DNA from: Roseateles saccharophilus
Lineage (GTDB): Bacteria > Pseudomonadota > Gammaproteobacteria > Burkholderiales > Burkholderiaceae_C
Reading direction: 5' to 3'
Length of the DNA stretch: 64,000 nucleotides
Assembly (NCBI RefSeq): GCF_004342485.1
Contig: NZ_SMBU01000023.1
Span: forward strand, 25,215-89,214
A program made the position numbers and the translations under genes. Position 1 is the first letter of the stretch. The number at the start of each line of letters is the position of its first letter. A model generated the notes under the pieces. The model saw only the letters and a program-made list of their open reading frames with translations. It did no database searches and was not told the DNA's origin. Positions 54,187 to 62,132 of this stretch are shown piece by piece.

Positions 54187-54217
54187 AAAGCCGCACTCAT
54201 CCTGTGCGGCTTTTTGC
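54187..54217 (+). terminator. Rho-independent terminator after bcp
   Basis: AAAGCCGCAC (54187-54196), a 7-nt loop and GTGCGGCTTT (54204-54213) form a perfect 10-bp stem followed by further Ts. It is the clearest intrinsic terminator in the window. It lies 88 bp after the bcp stop and 50 bp before the PIN-PhoH start. Confidence 0.8.
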
Positions 54218-54267
54218 TTTCTGGCGCCTGGATTGCGTGGGGTTCACTTCCCGTCGACACGCCGTAC

Positions 54268-55941
54268 ATGCCACTGCCTAAGCCTCCTGCACAACGCGCC
54301 AGCCGCCTCGATGCCACTGCTTACTCGGCCACTCTGACCCCCAGCAAACCCCGCGCGACGCCACCCGTCGTCGCGCCCGCCGTTGCGCCCAGCACGGCGC
54401 CGACAGCCGAAGTGCTGCGCCTTCCCACCCCCGTCTCCAGCCCGGCCGCCACCAAACCGGGCCTGCCCGTCAAGGCGGCGAGCAAGGCGCCCGCCAAATC
54501 CGCCGCCCCCAAACGCACGCGCAAGACAGGGCAGGCGACCGAGGCCGCCAAGCTCTTCGTGCTCGACACCAATGTGCTGATGCACGACCCGATGTCGCTG
54601 TTCCGCTTCGAGGAGCACGACATCTTCCTGCCCATGATCACGCTCGAGGAGCTGGACGGGCACAAGAAGGGCATGACGGAGGTCGCCCGCAACGTGCGCC
54701 AGGTCAGCCGCGAGCTCGACCAGCTCGCCGCCAGCCTCAAAAGCAGCAGCATCGAGGAGATGGCCAAGGGCCTGCCGCTGGCGGGCACCGGCCACCGCGA
54801 GGCCGAGGGCAAGCTGTTCTTCCAGACCGAGCTGATCGACACGCCGCTGCCCCAGGGCCTGCCCCAGGGCAAGGCGGACAACCAGATCCTCGGTGTCGTC
54901 CAGGCACTCAAGGGCCTGCACCCGGGCCGCGAGGTCGTGCTGGTGTCCAAGGACATCAACATGCGCATCAAGGCCCGCGCCCTGGGCCTGCCGGCGGAGG
55001 ACTACCGCAACGACAAGACGCTGGAAGACTCCGACCTGCTCTACACCGGCGTCCAGGCCCTGCCCGCGGACTTCTGGGAGCGCCACGGCAAGACGATGGA
55101 GAGCTGGCAGCAGGGCGGCACGACCTTCTACCGCATCAGCGGCCCGCTGGTGCCGACGCTGCTCGTCAACGAGCTCATCTACCTCGAAGCGCCCGGCACG
55201 ACGCCGCTGTACGCCAAGGTCACCGAGATCACCGGCAAGACGGCCGTGCTGAAGACGCTGAAGGACTACGGCCACCAGAAGCATTCGGTCTGGGGCGTCA
55301 CGGCCCGTAACCGCGAGCAGAACTTCGCGCTGAACCTGCTGATGGACCCGGAGTGCGACTTCGTCACGCTGACCGGCACGGCCGGCACCGGCAAGACGCT
55401 GATGACGCTGGCCGCGGGCCTGTCGCAGGTGCTGGACGACCGCCGCTACAGCGAGATCATCGTGACCCGCGTGACCGTGCCCGTCGGCGAGGACATCGGC
55501 TTCCTGCCCGGTACCGAGGAAGAGAAGATGGGCCCCTGGATGGGCGCGCTGGACGACAACCTCGAGGTGCTGGCCAAGGGCGACTCCGCCGCCGGCGAAT
55601 GGGGCCGCGCCGCCACCAACGATCTGGTGCGCAGCAAGATCAAGATCAAGAGCCTGAACTTCATGCGCGGGCGCACCTTCCTGAACAAGTTCGTCATCAT
55701 CGACGAGGCCCAGAACCTGACGCCCAAGCAGATGAAGACGCTGATCACGCGCGCCGGCCCCGGCACCAAGATCGTCTGCCTGGGCAACCTCGCGCAGATC
55801 GACACGCCCTACCTCACCGAGGGCAGCTCGGGCCTGACCTTCGCGGTGGACCGCTTCAAGGGCTGGGCCCACAGCGGCCACGTCACGCTGGCGCGTGGCG
55901 AGCGCTCGCGCCTGGCGGACTTCGCCTCCGAGGTGCTTTGA
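54268..55941 (+). CDS. PIN-PhoH fusion protein (PhoH2-type)
   Basis: 557 residues from MPLPKPPAQ; an in-frame TTG lies 18 codons upstream, within the terminator region, and is unlikely. A low-complexity Pro/Ala/Lys linker (about 10-90) precedes a PIN ribonuclease domain (LFVLDTNVLMHDPMSLFRFE, acidic residues at DTN and E-E-L-D, later SKDINMRIKA). The C-terminal PhoH ATPase has Walker A GTAGTGKTLMTLAAG and Walker B VIIDEAQNLT. PhoH2 proteins unwind and cut RNA and, in some species, are linked to toxin-antitoxin systems; no antitoxin gene is seen here. Confidence 0.9.
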   Translation: MPLPKPPAQRASRLDATAYSATLTPSKPRATPPVVAPAVAPSTAPTAEVLRLPTPVSSPAATKPGLPVKAASKAPAKSAAPKRTRKTGQATEAAKLFVLDTNVLMHDPMSLFRFEEHDIFLPMITLEELDGHKKGMTEVARNVRQVSRELDQLAASLKSSSIEEMAKGLPLAGTGHREAEGKLFFQTELIDTPLPQGLPQGKADNQILGVVQALKGLHPGREVVLVSKDINMRIKARALGLPAEDYRNDKTLEDSDLLYTGVQALPADFWERHGKTMESWQQGGTTFYRISGPLVPTLLVNELIYLEAPGTTPLYAKVTEITGKTAVLKTLKDYGHQKHSVWGVTARNREQNFALNLLMDPECDFVTLTGTAGTGKTLMTLAAGLSQVLDDRRYSEIIVTRVTVPVGEDIGFLPGTEEEKMGPWMGALDDNLEVLAKGDSAAGEWGRAATNDLVRSKIKIKSLNFMRGRTFLNKFVIIDEAQNLTPKQMKTLITRAGPGTKIVCLGNLAQIDTPYLTEGSSGLTFAVDRFKGWAHSGHVTLARGERSRLADFASEVL

Positions 55942-56181
55942 ACCTAGATCCGGCAGTTGACCGCTCGCTACTCATCGAAAGTCACCGTGCATCAAGACCT
56001 TCGCGCCGAGGCAGCGATCACCACTTCGTTGAGCAGCGCTGCGCGCCCGCTGGTCTGGCGCTTCGGACCGCTGGCTGCGTTGCTTCTCCTCGTGGGCAGG
56101 AGCCCACTTCGTTGGCGCGCCTTGCCAGCCGCCGGCCGCCTCGCCAGCCCCTCGGGCGCGCCCAACTGCCGAATCTAGGTT
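55941..56181. repeat. Palindrome-bounded intergenic element E4 (241 bp)
   Basis: AACCTAGATCCGGCAGTTG (55941-55959) and its inverse at 56163-56181 pair over 19 bp with one mismatch. The left arm begins on the last base of the phoH stop codon. Inside are GTGGGC-AGGA-GCCCAC and other short dyads, and the inverse strand carries GGCAAGGCGC, part of the core seen in E1 and E2. The element ends 13 bp before the HiPIP start. No gene is visible in this roughly 250-bp gap. Confidence 0.75.
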
Positions 56182-56194
56182 GAGCCGACAGGAA

Positions 56195-56503
56195 ATGCCC
56201 ATGCCCCCAATCTCGCGCCGCCGACTGATCCAGATCGCCCCGCTGCTGTGCGCCGGCCTCGCCAACGCGCAGTCGCAGGCCCTGCTGCAGGAAGACGACG
56301 ACGAGGCCAAGGCCACGGGCTATCACGCCGACGCGGCCAAGGTCGACAAGGCCAAGTTCCCCAAGTACGCGGCCGGCCAGACCTGCGCCAACTGCCAGCT
56401 CTACGCGCCCGACGGCAACAAGCCCTCGGGCGGCTGCGCGCTGTTCTACGGCAAGGACGTGCTGGCCAAGGGCTGGTGCAACGCCTGGGAGAAGAAGGCT
56501 TAG
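56195..56503 (+). CDS. High-potential iron-sulfur protein
   Basis: 102 residues from ATG 56195 (AGGA five bases upstream); ATG 56201 is equally possible. The signal SRRRLIQIAPLLCAGLANA is twin-arginine-type, as expected for a cofactor-loaded periplasmic protein. Cluster ligands are C64, C67, C81 and C95 (C-x2-C-x13-C-x13-C), with the typical aromatic residues QLY, ALFYG and WCNAW around the [4Fe-4S] core. HiPIPs carry electrons in the periplasm, often to a cytochrome oxidase or a photosynthetic reaction centre. The 3' end overlaps the yidB-like gene by 4 bp. Confidence 0.92.
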   Translation: MPMPPISRRRLIQIAPLLCAGLANAQSQALLQEDDDEAKATGYHADAAKVDKAKFPKYAAGQTCANCQLYAPDGNKPSGGCALFYGKDVLAKGWCNAWEKKA

Positions 56504-56931
56504 CGGCTCAGCAGCCCGCCCAGCACGCTGGCCAGTTCACCCACGCCCCCGGCGCCGCCGGCCGGCAACTGGCCGCCGGGCGTCAGATGGTCGATGATCT
56601 GCGGCAGCAGCTGGCTGAGTTGCTGGCCGGCCTCGGCATGCGACACGCCGGCCTGCTGCGCGAGCTGGCCCAGCAGCCCACCGGCGCCCCCCAGGGCCGC
56701 ACTGAGCTGGTCGCCCGACACCGGCAGGTTGCCGCCCGTCGAGATCCAGCTCTGCACCTGCTGGCCGAGGCCGCCGGCCTCGAGCTGCTGCAGCAGGCCG
56801 GCCAGACCGCCCTGGGCCGAACCGTTCGCCAGCAGGCCCGAGATCAGGCCCGCCCAGTCCGGCCCGCCACCCTGCTGCTGTCCACCCAGGGCCTGTGTCG
56901 CCGCGCCCAGCACGCTGTCCAGAAGTCCCAT
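56500..56931 (-). CDS. YidB/DUF937-family protein
   Basis: 143 residues, ATG preceded by AAGGAGATTCGA. Gly/Gln/Leu-rich with the DUF937 pattern: MGLLDSVLGAA, G-L-L-Q-Q-L-E-A-G-G-L-G-Q-Q-V-Q-S-W-I-S-T-G, then Q-L-S-Q-L-L-P-Q-I-I-D-H-L-T-P-G-G-Q-L-P. Function is unknown; homologues are abundant soluble proteins in many proteobacteria. It is convergent with the HiPIP gene and lies 61 bp downstream of the patatin lipoprotein stop. Confidence 0.87.
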   Translation of the reverse strand: MGLLDSVLGAATQALGGQQQGGGPDWAGLISGLLANGSAQGGLAGLLQQLEAGGLGQQVQSWISTGGNLPVSGDQLSAALGGAGGLLGQLAQQAGVSHAEAGQQLSQLLPQIIDHLTPGGQLPAGGAGGVGELASVLGGLLSR

Positions 56932-56992
56932 TCGAATCTCCTTCGATGCCACCGACCGCCGGCGGCTCCGGCCCAGTCTACGGCCACGTCCA

Positions 56993-58378
56993 TCACTCGC
57001 CGCGCTGCACGCTGCCCGAAAAGCGCCGCACGCCCGCGTCCTGGGCCACGGCCCTGCGGCCAGCATCGATCAGCTGGTCGATCTGCGCGGCCGGCAGCTT
57101 GAGCCGCGTCGGGATCGCGTTCAGCACGGTCTCCTCGGCCTCGGGCAGGTCGGCGAAGCCGATCTGCGTGACGGCGAACTTGATGTCCTCGCAGCGCCAG
57201 TCCGGGTTCCAGGCCCGCAGCGCCGCCTTGCGCTCGTCGGGCAGGGAGCAGCGGTAGGTGACGATGTCGCGCTCCCAGTTGCGCATCATCGGCACGAAGT
57301 AGGCATAGCTCATGCGCATCGTGCTCTCGATGGCCGTGTCGACGGCCGCCGTCGCGATGTCCACGCCCGAGGGCCCGGCCACCTCGCGGCCCCAGTCGCC
57401 GCTCGGGCCCTGGCCGGCATCGACGACGACGAAGAGCATGCGCCGCATCGTCGCCGCGTCGTGCTCGCTGATGGGGCCATAGGGCGTGTTCAGCAGCAGG
57501 CGGCTCTGCAGGATGCTGACCAGGCCGAGGTTGTCCGTCACGCCGCCGTCGACGAGCTTCAGATAGCGCCCCGCCTTGGGGTCGCGGAAGTCCTTCAGCG
57601 CGCGCAGCAGCGCCAGACGCAGCCGGTGCTGGTCGTCGCGCTCGGCGCCGGCGGCCTCGGTCAGGCCGGGCGGCAGCGGCTTGCGGCAGGCCTCGGGGAA
57701 CTTCTCCAGCACGACCGGCGCGAAGAACAGCGGCACCGCCATGGACGCCGCCACCGCCTCCGACACCGGGAAGCTGGCCAGGTCGCTGCAGATCGCGTCG
57801 AAGGCGCGCTCGTGGAAGGGAAAGGCCAGCCGGTACTGGGCGTTGCTCGCATTGATCCAGACGACCGGCTTCTGGTGGCGGAACAGGTCGGCGAAGGTCG
57901 CGCCCTGGAAGACGTCGCGGTCCAGCCAGTCGTTCAGGTTGCTGCGGTCGTTCAGGCCACCGGCAAACAGCCGCATCAGGTTGTTGGGGTTGAACAGGCT
58001 GAAGCGCAGCCCGGCCTCGCCGTCGCGCAGCAGCACCTTGTCCCGGAAGCCCTTCAGGCCCTCGGGGCCATGCAGGCCGAAATAGGCCGCCGTGATCGAG
58101 CCGCCGGACACGCTGGTGATGAAGCCCACGTCATCCAGCAGCGTATGCCCGCCCGCCGACGGCTGCTCGCGCAGGCCCTCCAGCACGCCGTAGGCAAAGG
58201 CCGCCGCCCGCAGGCCGCCGCCCGAGAAGCTCAGCGCGACGATGGTCTCGCTGGCCACGCCCTGGGGCTCGCGCGCCGCTGGCTCGGCCACCGCCGGCTT
58301 GTTGCGCGGCGGGTTCAGGGGCGCGCCGGCGCAGGCGGCCAGCAGCAGGCAGGAGCACAGCAACAGCAGGACGCGCAT
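56993..58378 (-). CDS. Patatin-like phospholipase lipoprotein
   Basis: 461 residues from MRVLLLLCSCLLLAAC; two upstream in-frame ATGs exist. A lipobox (L-A-A-C16) marks it as a membrane-anchored lipoprotein. Patatin motifs: oxyanion loop SFSGGGLRAAAFAYG, nucleophile serine in SVSGGS, and the Asp of the dyad in LVDGGVTDN. It would hydrolyse acyl esters of phospholipids at the envelope. It is divergent from dinB, with 86 bp between the starts, and separate from the patatin/Omp85 gene at the window start. Confidence 0.9.
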   Translation of the reverse strand: MRVLLLLCSCLLLAACAGAPLNPPRNKPAVAEPAAREPQGVASETIVALSFSGGGLRAAAFAYGVLEGLREQPSAGGHTLLDDVGFITSVSGGSITAAYFGLHGPEGLKGFRDKVLLRDGEAGLRFSLFNPNNLMRLFAGGLNDRSNLNDWLDRDVFQGATFADLFRHQKPVVWINASNAQYRLAFPFHERAFDAICSDLASFPVSEAVAASMAVPLFFAPVVLEKFPEACRKPLPPGLTEAAGAERDDQHRLRLALLRALKDFRDPKAGRYLKLVDGGVTDNLGLVSILQSRLLLNTPYGPISEHDAATMRRMLFVVVDAGQGPSGDWGREVAGPSGVDIATAAVDTAIESTMRMSYAYFVPMMRNWERDIVTYRCSLPDERKAALRAWNPDWRCEDIKFAVTQIGFADLPEAEETVLNAIPTRLKLPAAQIDQLIDAGRRAVAQDAGVRRFSGSVQRGE

Positions 58379-58464
58379 CGGTCGTCTTTCCATCGTAGGG
58401 TGGCAGCCGGCGCATTCTGCCGATGCTGTCAGGCGCTGGCAGCTCGCGCGGGACAATTCATGCC

Positions 58465-59670
58465 ATGCAACAGCCCGACCGCTGGATCGCCCACCTCGAC
58501 ATGGACGCCTTCTACGCGTCCGTCGAGTTGCTGCGCTATCCGCAGCTCAGGGGCGAGGCCGTCGTCATCGGCGGGCGGCGCGCAGACGCGCCGCGGCAGC
58601 TGGAGGACGGCAGCTGGCGCTATTCGAAGCTGCGCGACTACACCGGCCGCGGCGTCGTCACGACCAGCACCTATGCGGCCCGCGACCTCGGCGTGTTCTC
58701 GGCCATGGGGCTGATGAAGGCCGCGCTGCGTGCGCCCGACGCCATCCTGCTGCCGGCCGACTTCGACAGCTACCGCAAATACTCGCGCCTCTTCAAGGCC
58801 GCCGTGGCCGAAGTCGCACCCGTCATCGAGGACCGCGGCATCGACGAGATCTACATCGACCTGAGCGACGTGCCCGGCGTGCGCGACGCCGTCGGCCACG
58901 ACCCGCTGGGCGGCGTGAAGGCGGTGGCGCGCGAGATCAAGAACTCGGTGGGCCGCGCCACCGGCCTGACCTGCTCCATCGGCATCACGCCCAACAAGCT
59001 GCTCAGCAAGATCGCCAGCGAGCTGGACAAGCCCGACGGCATCAGCGTGCTGACGCTGGACGACATCCCCACGCGCATCTGGCCGCTGGCCGTGCGCAAG
59101 ATCAATGGCATCGGGCCCAAGGCCGGCGACAGGCTGTTGTCAATCGGCATAGCGACCGTCGGCGACATCGCCGCGGCCTCGCCCGCCTGGCTGGTCGAGC
59201 AGTTCGGCGAGAGCTATGGCAACTGGCTGCACAACGCCTCGCACGGCCGCGACTCGCGCCCGGTCGTCACGCACAGCGAGCCCGTGTCCATCAGCCGCGA
59301 GACCACCTTCGAGCGCGACCTGCACGCGGTGCACGACCGTGTGCTGCTCGGCGCCATCATGGACGAGCTCTGCGAGAGCCTGGCCCGCGACCTCGCCCGC
59401 AAGCGCTACGCGGGCAAAACGGTGGGCATCAAGCTGCGCTTCGAGGGCTTCGTGACCGTCACGCGCGACCAGACGGTCAGGGCCGCCATCGCCAGCGCCG
59501 CCGACATCCGCCACGCGGTGGGCCTGTGCCTGAAGCGCGTGAAGTTCGACAAGCGGCTGCGGCTGATGGGCGTGCGCATCGGCAACCTCGTGCATGCAGG
59601 CGAGGCGCTGGCCGCCGCGCCGCCCCGCGCCGAACCCATGCCGGCCCCTGACAACCTGAATCTGTTTTGA
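58465..59670 (+). CDS. dinB: Y-family DNA polymerase, DinB-like (Pol IV)
   Basis: 401 residues from MQQPDRWIAHLDMDAFYASV. Catalytic acids are D12 of HLDMDAFYASVE and the DE pair in the segment ending GIDEIYIDLSD. The helix-hairpin-helix INGIGPKAGDRLL and the little-finger domain follow. Compared with E. coli DinB there is an insertion of about 20 residues (DAPRQLEDGSWRYSKLRDYT) in the fingers. The last residues DNLNLF resemble a beta-clamp-binding peptide. It copies damaged DNA at the cost of fidelity. The stop overlaps the start of the nuclease-helicase gene (TTGA), so the two are coupled. Confidence 0.93.
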   Translation: MQQPDRWIAHLDMDAFYASVELLRYPQLRGEAVVIGGRRADAPRQLEDGSWRYSKLRDYTGRGVVTTSTYAARDLGVFSAMGLMKAALRAPDAILLPADFDSYRKYSRLFKAAVAEVAPVIEDRGIDEIYIDLSDVPGVRDAVGHDPLGGVKAVAREIKNSVGRATGLTCSIGITPNKLLSKIASELDKPDGISVLTLDDIPTRIWPLAVRKINGIGPKAGDRLLSIGIATVGDIAAASPAWLVEQFGESYGNWLHNASHGRDSRPVVTHSEPVSISRETTFERDLHAVHDRVLLGAIMDELCESLARDLARKRYAGKTVGIKLRFEGFVTVTRDQTVRAAIASAADIRHAVGLCLKRVKFDKRLRLMGVRIGNLVHAGEALAAAPPRAEPMPAPDNLNLF

Positions 59671-61997
59671 GCGACTGGACCTACACCGTCTCGGTCCGCA
59701 GCCTCTGCGAGTTCACCGCCAAGCGCGGCGACCTGGACCGGCGCTTCACGCCCTCGGCCACCGCATTGGAAGGGCAGGCCGGCCAGTTGGCCGTGCTGGT
59801 GCGCCGCTCGCCTGGCTACGAAACCGAGCTGCCGCTCGAAGGCCTGTACGGGGCCCTGCGCGTGCGCGGCCGGGCCGACGGCTACGAGGCCGACGTGAAC
59901 CGGCTGGAGGAGATCAAGACCATCCGCGGCCCGGTCGAGGCCATCCCCGAGAACCGTCGCGCGCTGCACTGGGCCCAGCTGCAGACCTATGGCGCACTGA
60001 TCGTCGCCGACCGCGGCCTGGCCGAGCTGGAGCTGGCCCTGGTCTATGTGGACGCCGATACGCAAAACGAGACCGTGCTGCGCGAGACCGCCACGGCCGC
60101 CGCCCTGCAGGCCGGCTTCGAGGCCCGCTGCCGCGCCTTCGAGGCCTGGGCCGCCCAGGAGGCCGGCCACCGCGCCGCCCGCGATGCCGCACTGAGCACC
60201 CTGCCCTTCCCGCTGGGCGAGCTGCGCCCGGGCCAGCGCCTGCTGGCCGAGGCCGTCTACCGCGCCGCGGCCAACGGCCGCTGCCTGCTGGCCCAGGCGC
60301 CCACCGGCATCGGCAAGACCCTGGGCACGCTCTACCCGCTGCTGCGCGCCATGCCCGCCCAAGCGCTCGACAAGATCGGCTACATGACCTGCAAGGGCAC
60401 CGGCCGCATCATGGCTCTCGACGCGCTGAACAGCGTGCGCGAGGCCAGCCCGGCGCTGCGGCCAACGGCCGACGCGCCGCAAGGCGCGTTGCGTGTGCTG
60501 ACGCTCGTCGCCAAGGAGCAGGCCTGCGAGCACCCGGACAAGGCCTGCCACGGTGACGCCTGCCCGCTGGCCAGCGGCTTCTACGACCGCCTGCCCCGGG
60601 CCCGCGCCGAGGCCGTCCAGCAGGCCTGGCTGGACCCGACCGCCCAGCGCCGCATCGCGCTGGCCCACGGCATCTGCCCCTACTACCTCGGCCAGGAGCT
60701 GCTGCGCTGGGCCGACGTCGTCGTCGGCGACGTGCACCATGCCTTCGACCCCCACGGCCAGCTCTTCGGCCTGGCCCAGGCCCAGGGCTGGAAGCTGGCG
60801 CTGGCGGTCGACGAGGCCCACAACCTCGTCGAACGCGCACGCGCGATGTACAGCGCCACGCTCAGCCTGGACGGCATCCGCAGCGCCGAGACCCGCGCGC
60901 CCCAGGCCCTGCGCGCGCCGCTGCGGCGCCTCGCCCGCGAACTGGCCGAACTGGCACGCGCCCAGCCCGACGACTACCGCGCCTTCGACGGCGACCTGCC
61001 CGAGGCCCTGGCCGAAGCATTGCAGTTCGTCGGCATGACGCTGGGCGAACACTTCCAGGCCCACCCGCTCGAAACCGGGCCGCTGATGCAGTTCTATTTC
61101 GAGGTGCTGGCCCTGCTGCGCGTGCTCGACAAGTTCGGCCCGCATTCGCTGTGCGACCTGCAGCGCAGCGCCGTCGCCGTGCAGCCTGCCGCGCCGGCCA
61201 ACCTGTCGCTGCTGGACGAACCGGAGGCCGACCTGGACGTACTGCTGTCCATCCGCAACATCGTGCCCGGCTTCTTCCTGAAACCACGCTTCGAGGCCCT
61301 GCACAGCGTCACGTTGTTCTCCGCCACCCTCGAGCCGGCCGACTACCAGCGCGACCTGCTCGGCCTGCCCGAGGACAGCGCCTGGATCGACGTGCCCGCG
61401 CCCTTCCCGCCCGAGCACCTGAGCGTGCGCGTCGCGCGCCTGTCCACCCGCTATGCCCACCGCGACGCCTCGCTGGACGCCCTCGTCGACGTGCTGGCCG
61501 CGCAGTTCGGCGAGCACCCCGGCAACTACCTCGCCTTCTTCAGCAGCTTCGACTACCTCGACAAGGCCGCTGCGCGGCTGGCGCGCCGACACCCCGAGCT
61601 GCCGCAATGGAGCCAGGCCCGCGCGATGGGCGACGCCGCGCGGCGCGCCTTCCTCGACCGCTTCGTGCCGCAGGGCCGCGGCATCGGCTTCGCCGTGCTC
61701 GGCGGCGCCTTCGCCGAGGGCGTGGACCTGCCCGGCACACGCCTGATCGGCGCCTTCATCGCGACGCTCGGGCTGCCACCGGTGTCGCCGGTGCAGGAGC
61801 AGCTGCGCGCGCGGCTGGACGCGATGTTCGGCGCCGACCACGGCTATGCCGACCTCGTGCCCGGCCTGCAGAAGGTAGTGCAGGCCGCCGGCCGCGTGCT
61901 GCGCTCGGTGGACGACCGCGGCTGGGTCTGGCTGATGGACCAGCGCTATCTGCGGCCCGAGGTGCGCGCCCTGCTGCCGGCCTGGTGGCAGCTTTGA
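59667..61997 (+). CDS. PD-(D/E)xK nuclease fused to an XPD/DinG-type iron-sulfur helicase
   Basis: 776 residues from a TTG that overlaps the dinB stop. The N-terminal 150 residues look like a RecB/Cas4-type nuclease: GRADG (D71), EEIKT (E82, K84) and a following HWAQLQTYG. The helicase has Walker A APTGIGKT (211-218), four cysteines placed for a [4Fe-4S] domain (C287, C294, C299, C337), DEAH 382-385 (AVDEAHNLVE), and C-terminal motifs FSATLEP, AFFSSFDYLD, GGAFAEGVDLPG and VVQAAGRVLRS. It would unwind and cut DNA 5' to 3'. Coupling to dinB suggests joint action at damage. Confidence 0.87.
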   Translation: MSDWTYTVSVRSLCEFTAKRGDLDRRFTPSATALEGQAGQLAVLVRRSPGYETELPLEGLYGALRVRGRADGYEADVNRLEEIKTIRGPVEAIPENRRALHWAQLQTYGALIVADRGLAELELALVYVDADTQNETVLRETATAAALQAGFEARCRAFEAWAAQEAGHRAARDAALSTLPFPLGELRPGQRLLAEAVYRAAANGRCLLAQAPTGIGKTLGTLYPLLRAMPAQALDKIGYMTCKGTGRIMALDALNSVREASPALRPTADAPQGALRVLTLVAKEQACEHPDKACHGDACPLASGFYDRLPRARAEAVQQAWLDPTAQRRIALAHGICPYYLGQELLRWADVVVGDVHHAFDPHGQLFGLAQAQGWKLALAVDEAHNLVERARAMYSATLSLDGIRSAETRAPQALRAPLRRLARELAELARAQPDDYRAFDGDLPEALAEALQFVGMTLGEHFQAHPLETGPLMQFYFEVLALLRVLDKFGPHSLCDLQRSAVAVQPAAPANLSLLDEPEADLDVLLSIRNIVPGFFLKPRFEALHSVTLFSATLEPADYQRDLLGLPEDSAWIDVPAPFPPEHLSVRVARLSTRYAHRDASLDALVDVLAAQFGEHPGNYLAFFSSFDYLDKAAARLARRHPELPQWSQARAMGDAARRAFLDRFVPQGRGIGFAVLGGAFAEGVDLPGTRLIGAFIATLGLPPVSPVQEQLRARLDAMFGADHGYADLVPGLQKVVQAAGRVLRSVDDRGWVWLMDQRYLRPEVRALLPAWWQL

Positions 61998-61998
61998 C

Positions 61999-62097
61999 CC
62001 AGATCCGTACATGACCGCTCCCCGACGGATCGACCGAACGGCTACGCTCGGGCCCGCCCAAATGGCCGCGGTGGTTTCGGCCGGATCGCGGATCTGG
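61999..62097. repeat. Short palindrome-bounded element E5, relative of E4
   Basis: CCAGATCCG (61999-62007) pairs with CGGATCTGG (62089-62097). The left end continues into TGACCGCTC, also found at the left end of E4 (AGATCCG...TGACCGCTC). As in E4, the element follows directly on a gene that ends CTTTGA. It fills most of the 135-bp gap before the second DUF885 gene and looks like a shortened or decayed copy. Confidence 0.5.
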
Positions 62098-62132
62098 CGG
62101 CCAACTGAAGCCGCACTCGATAGAGGACTGAA

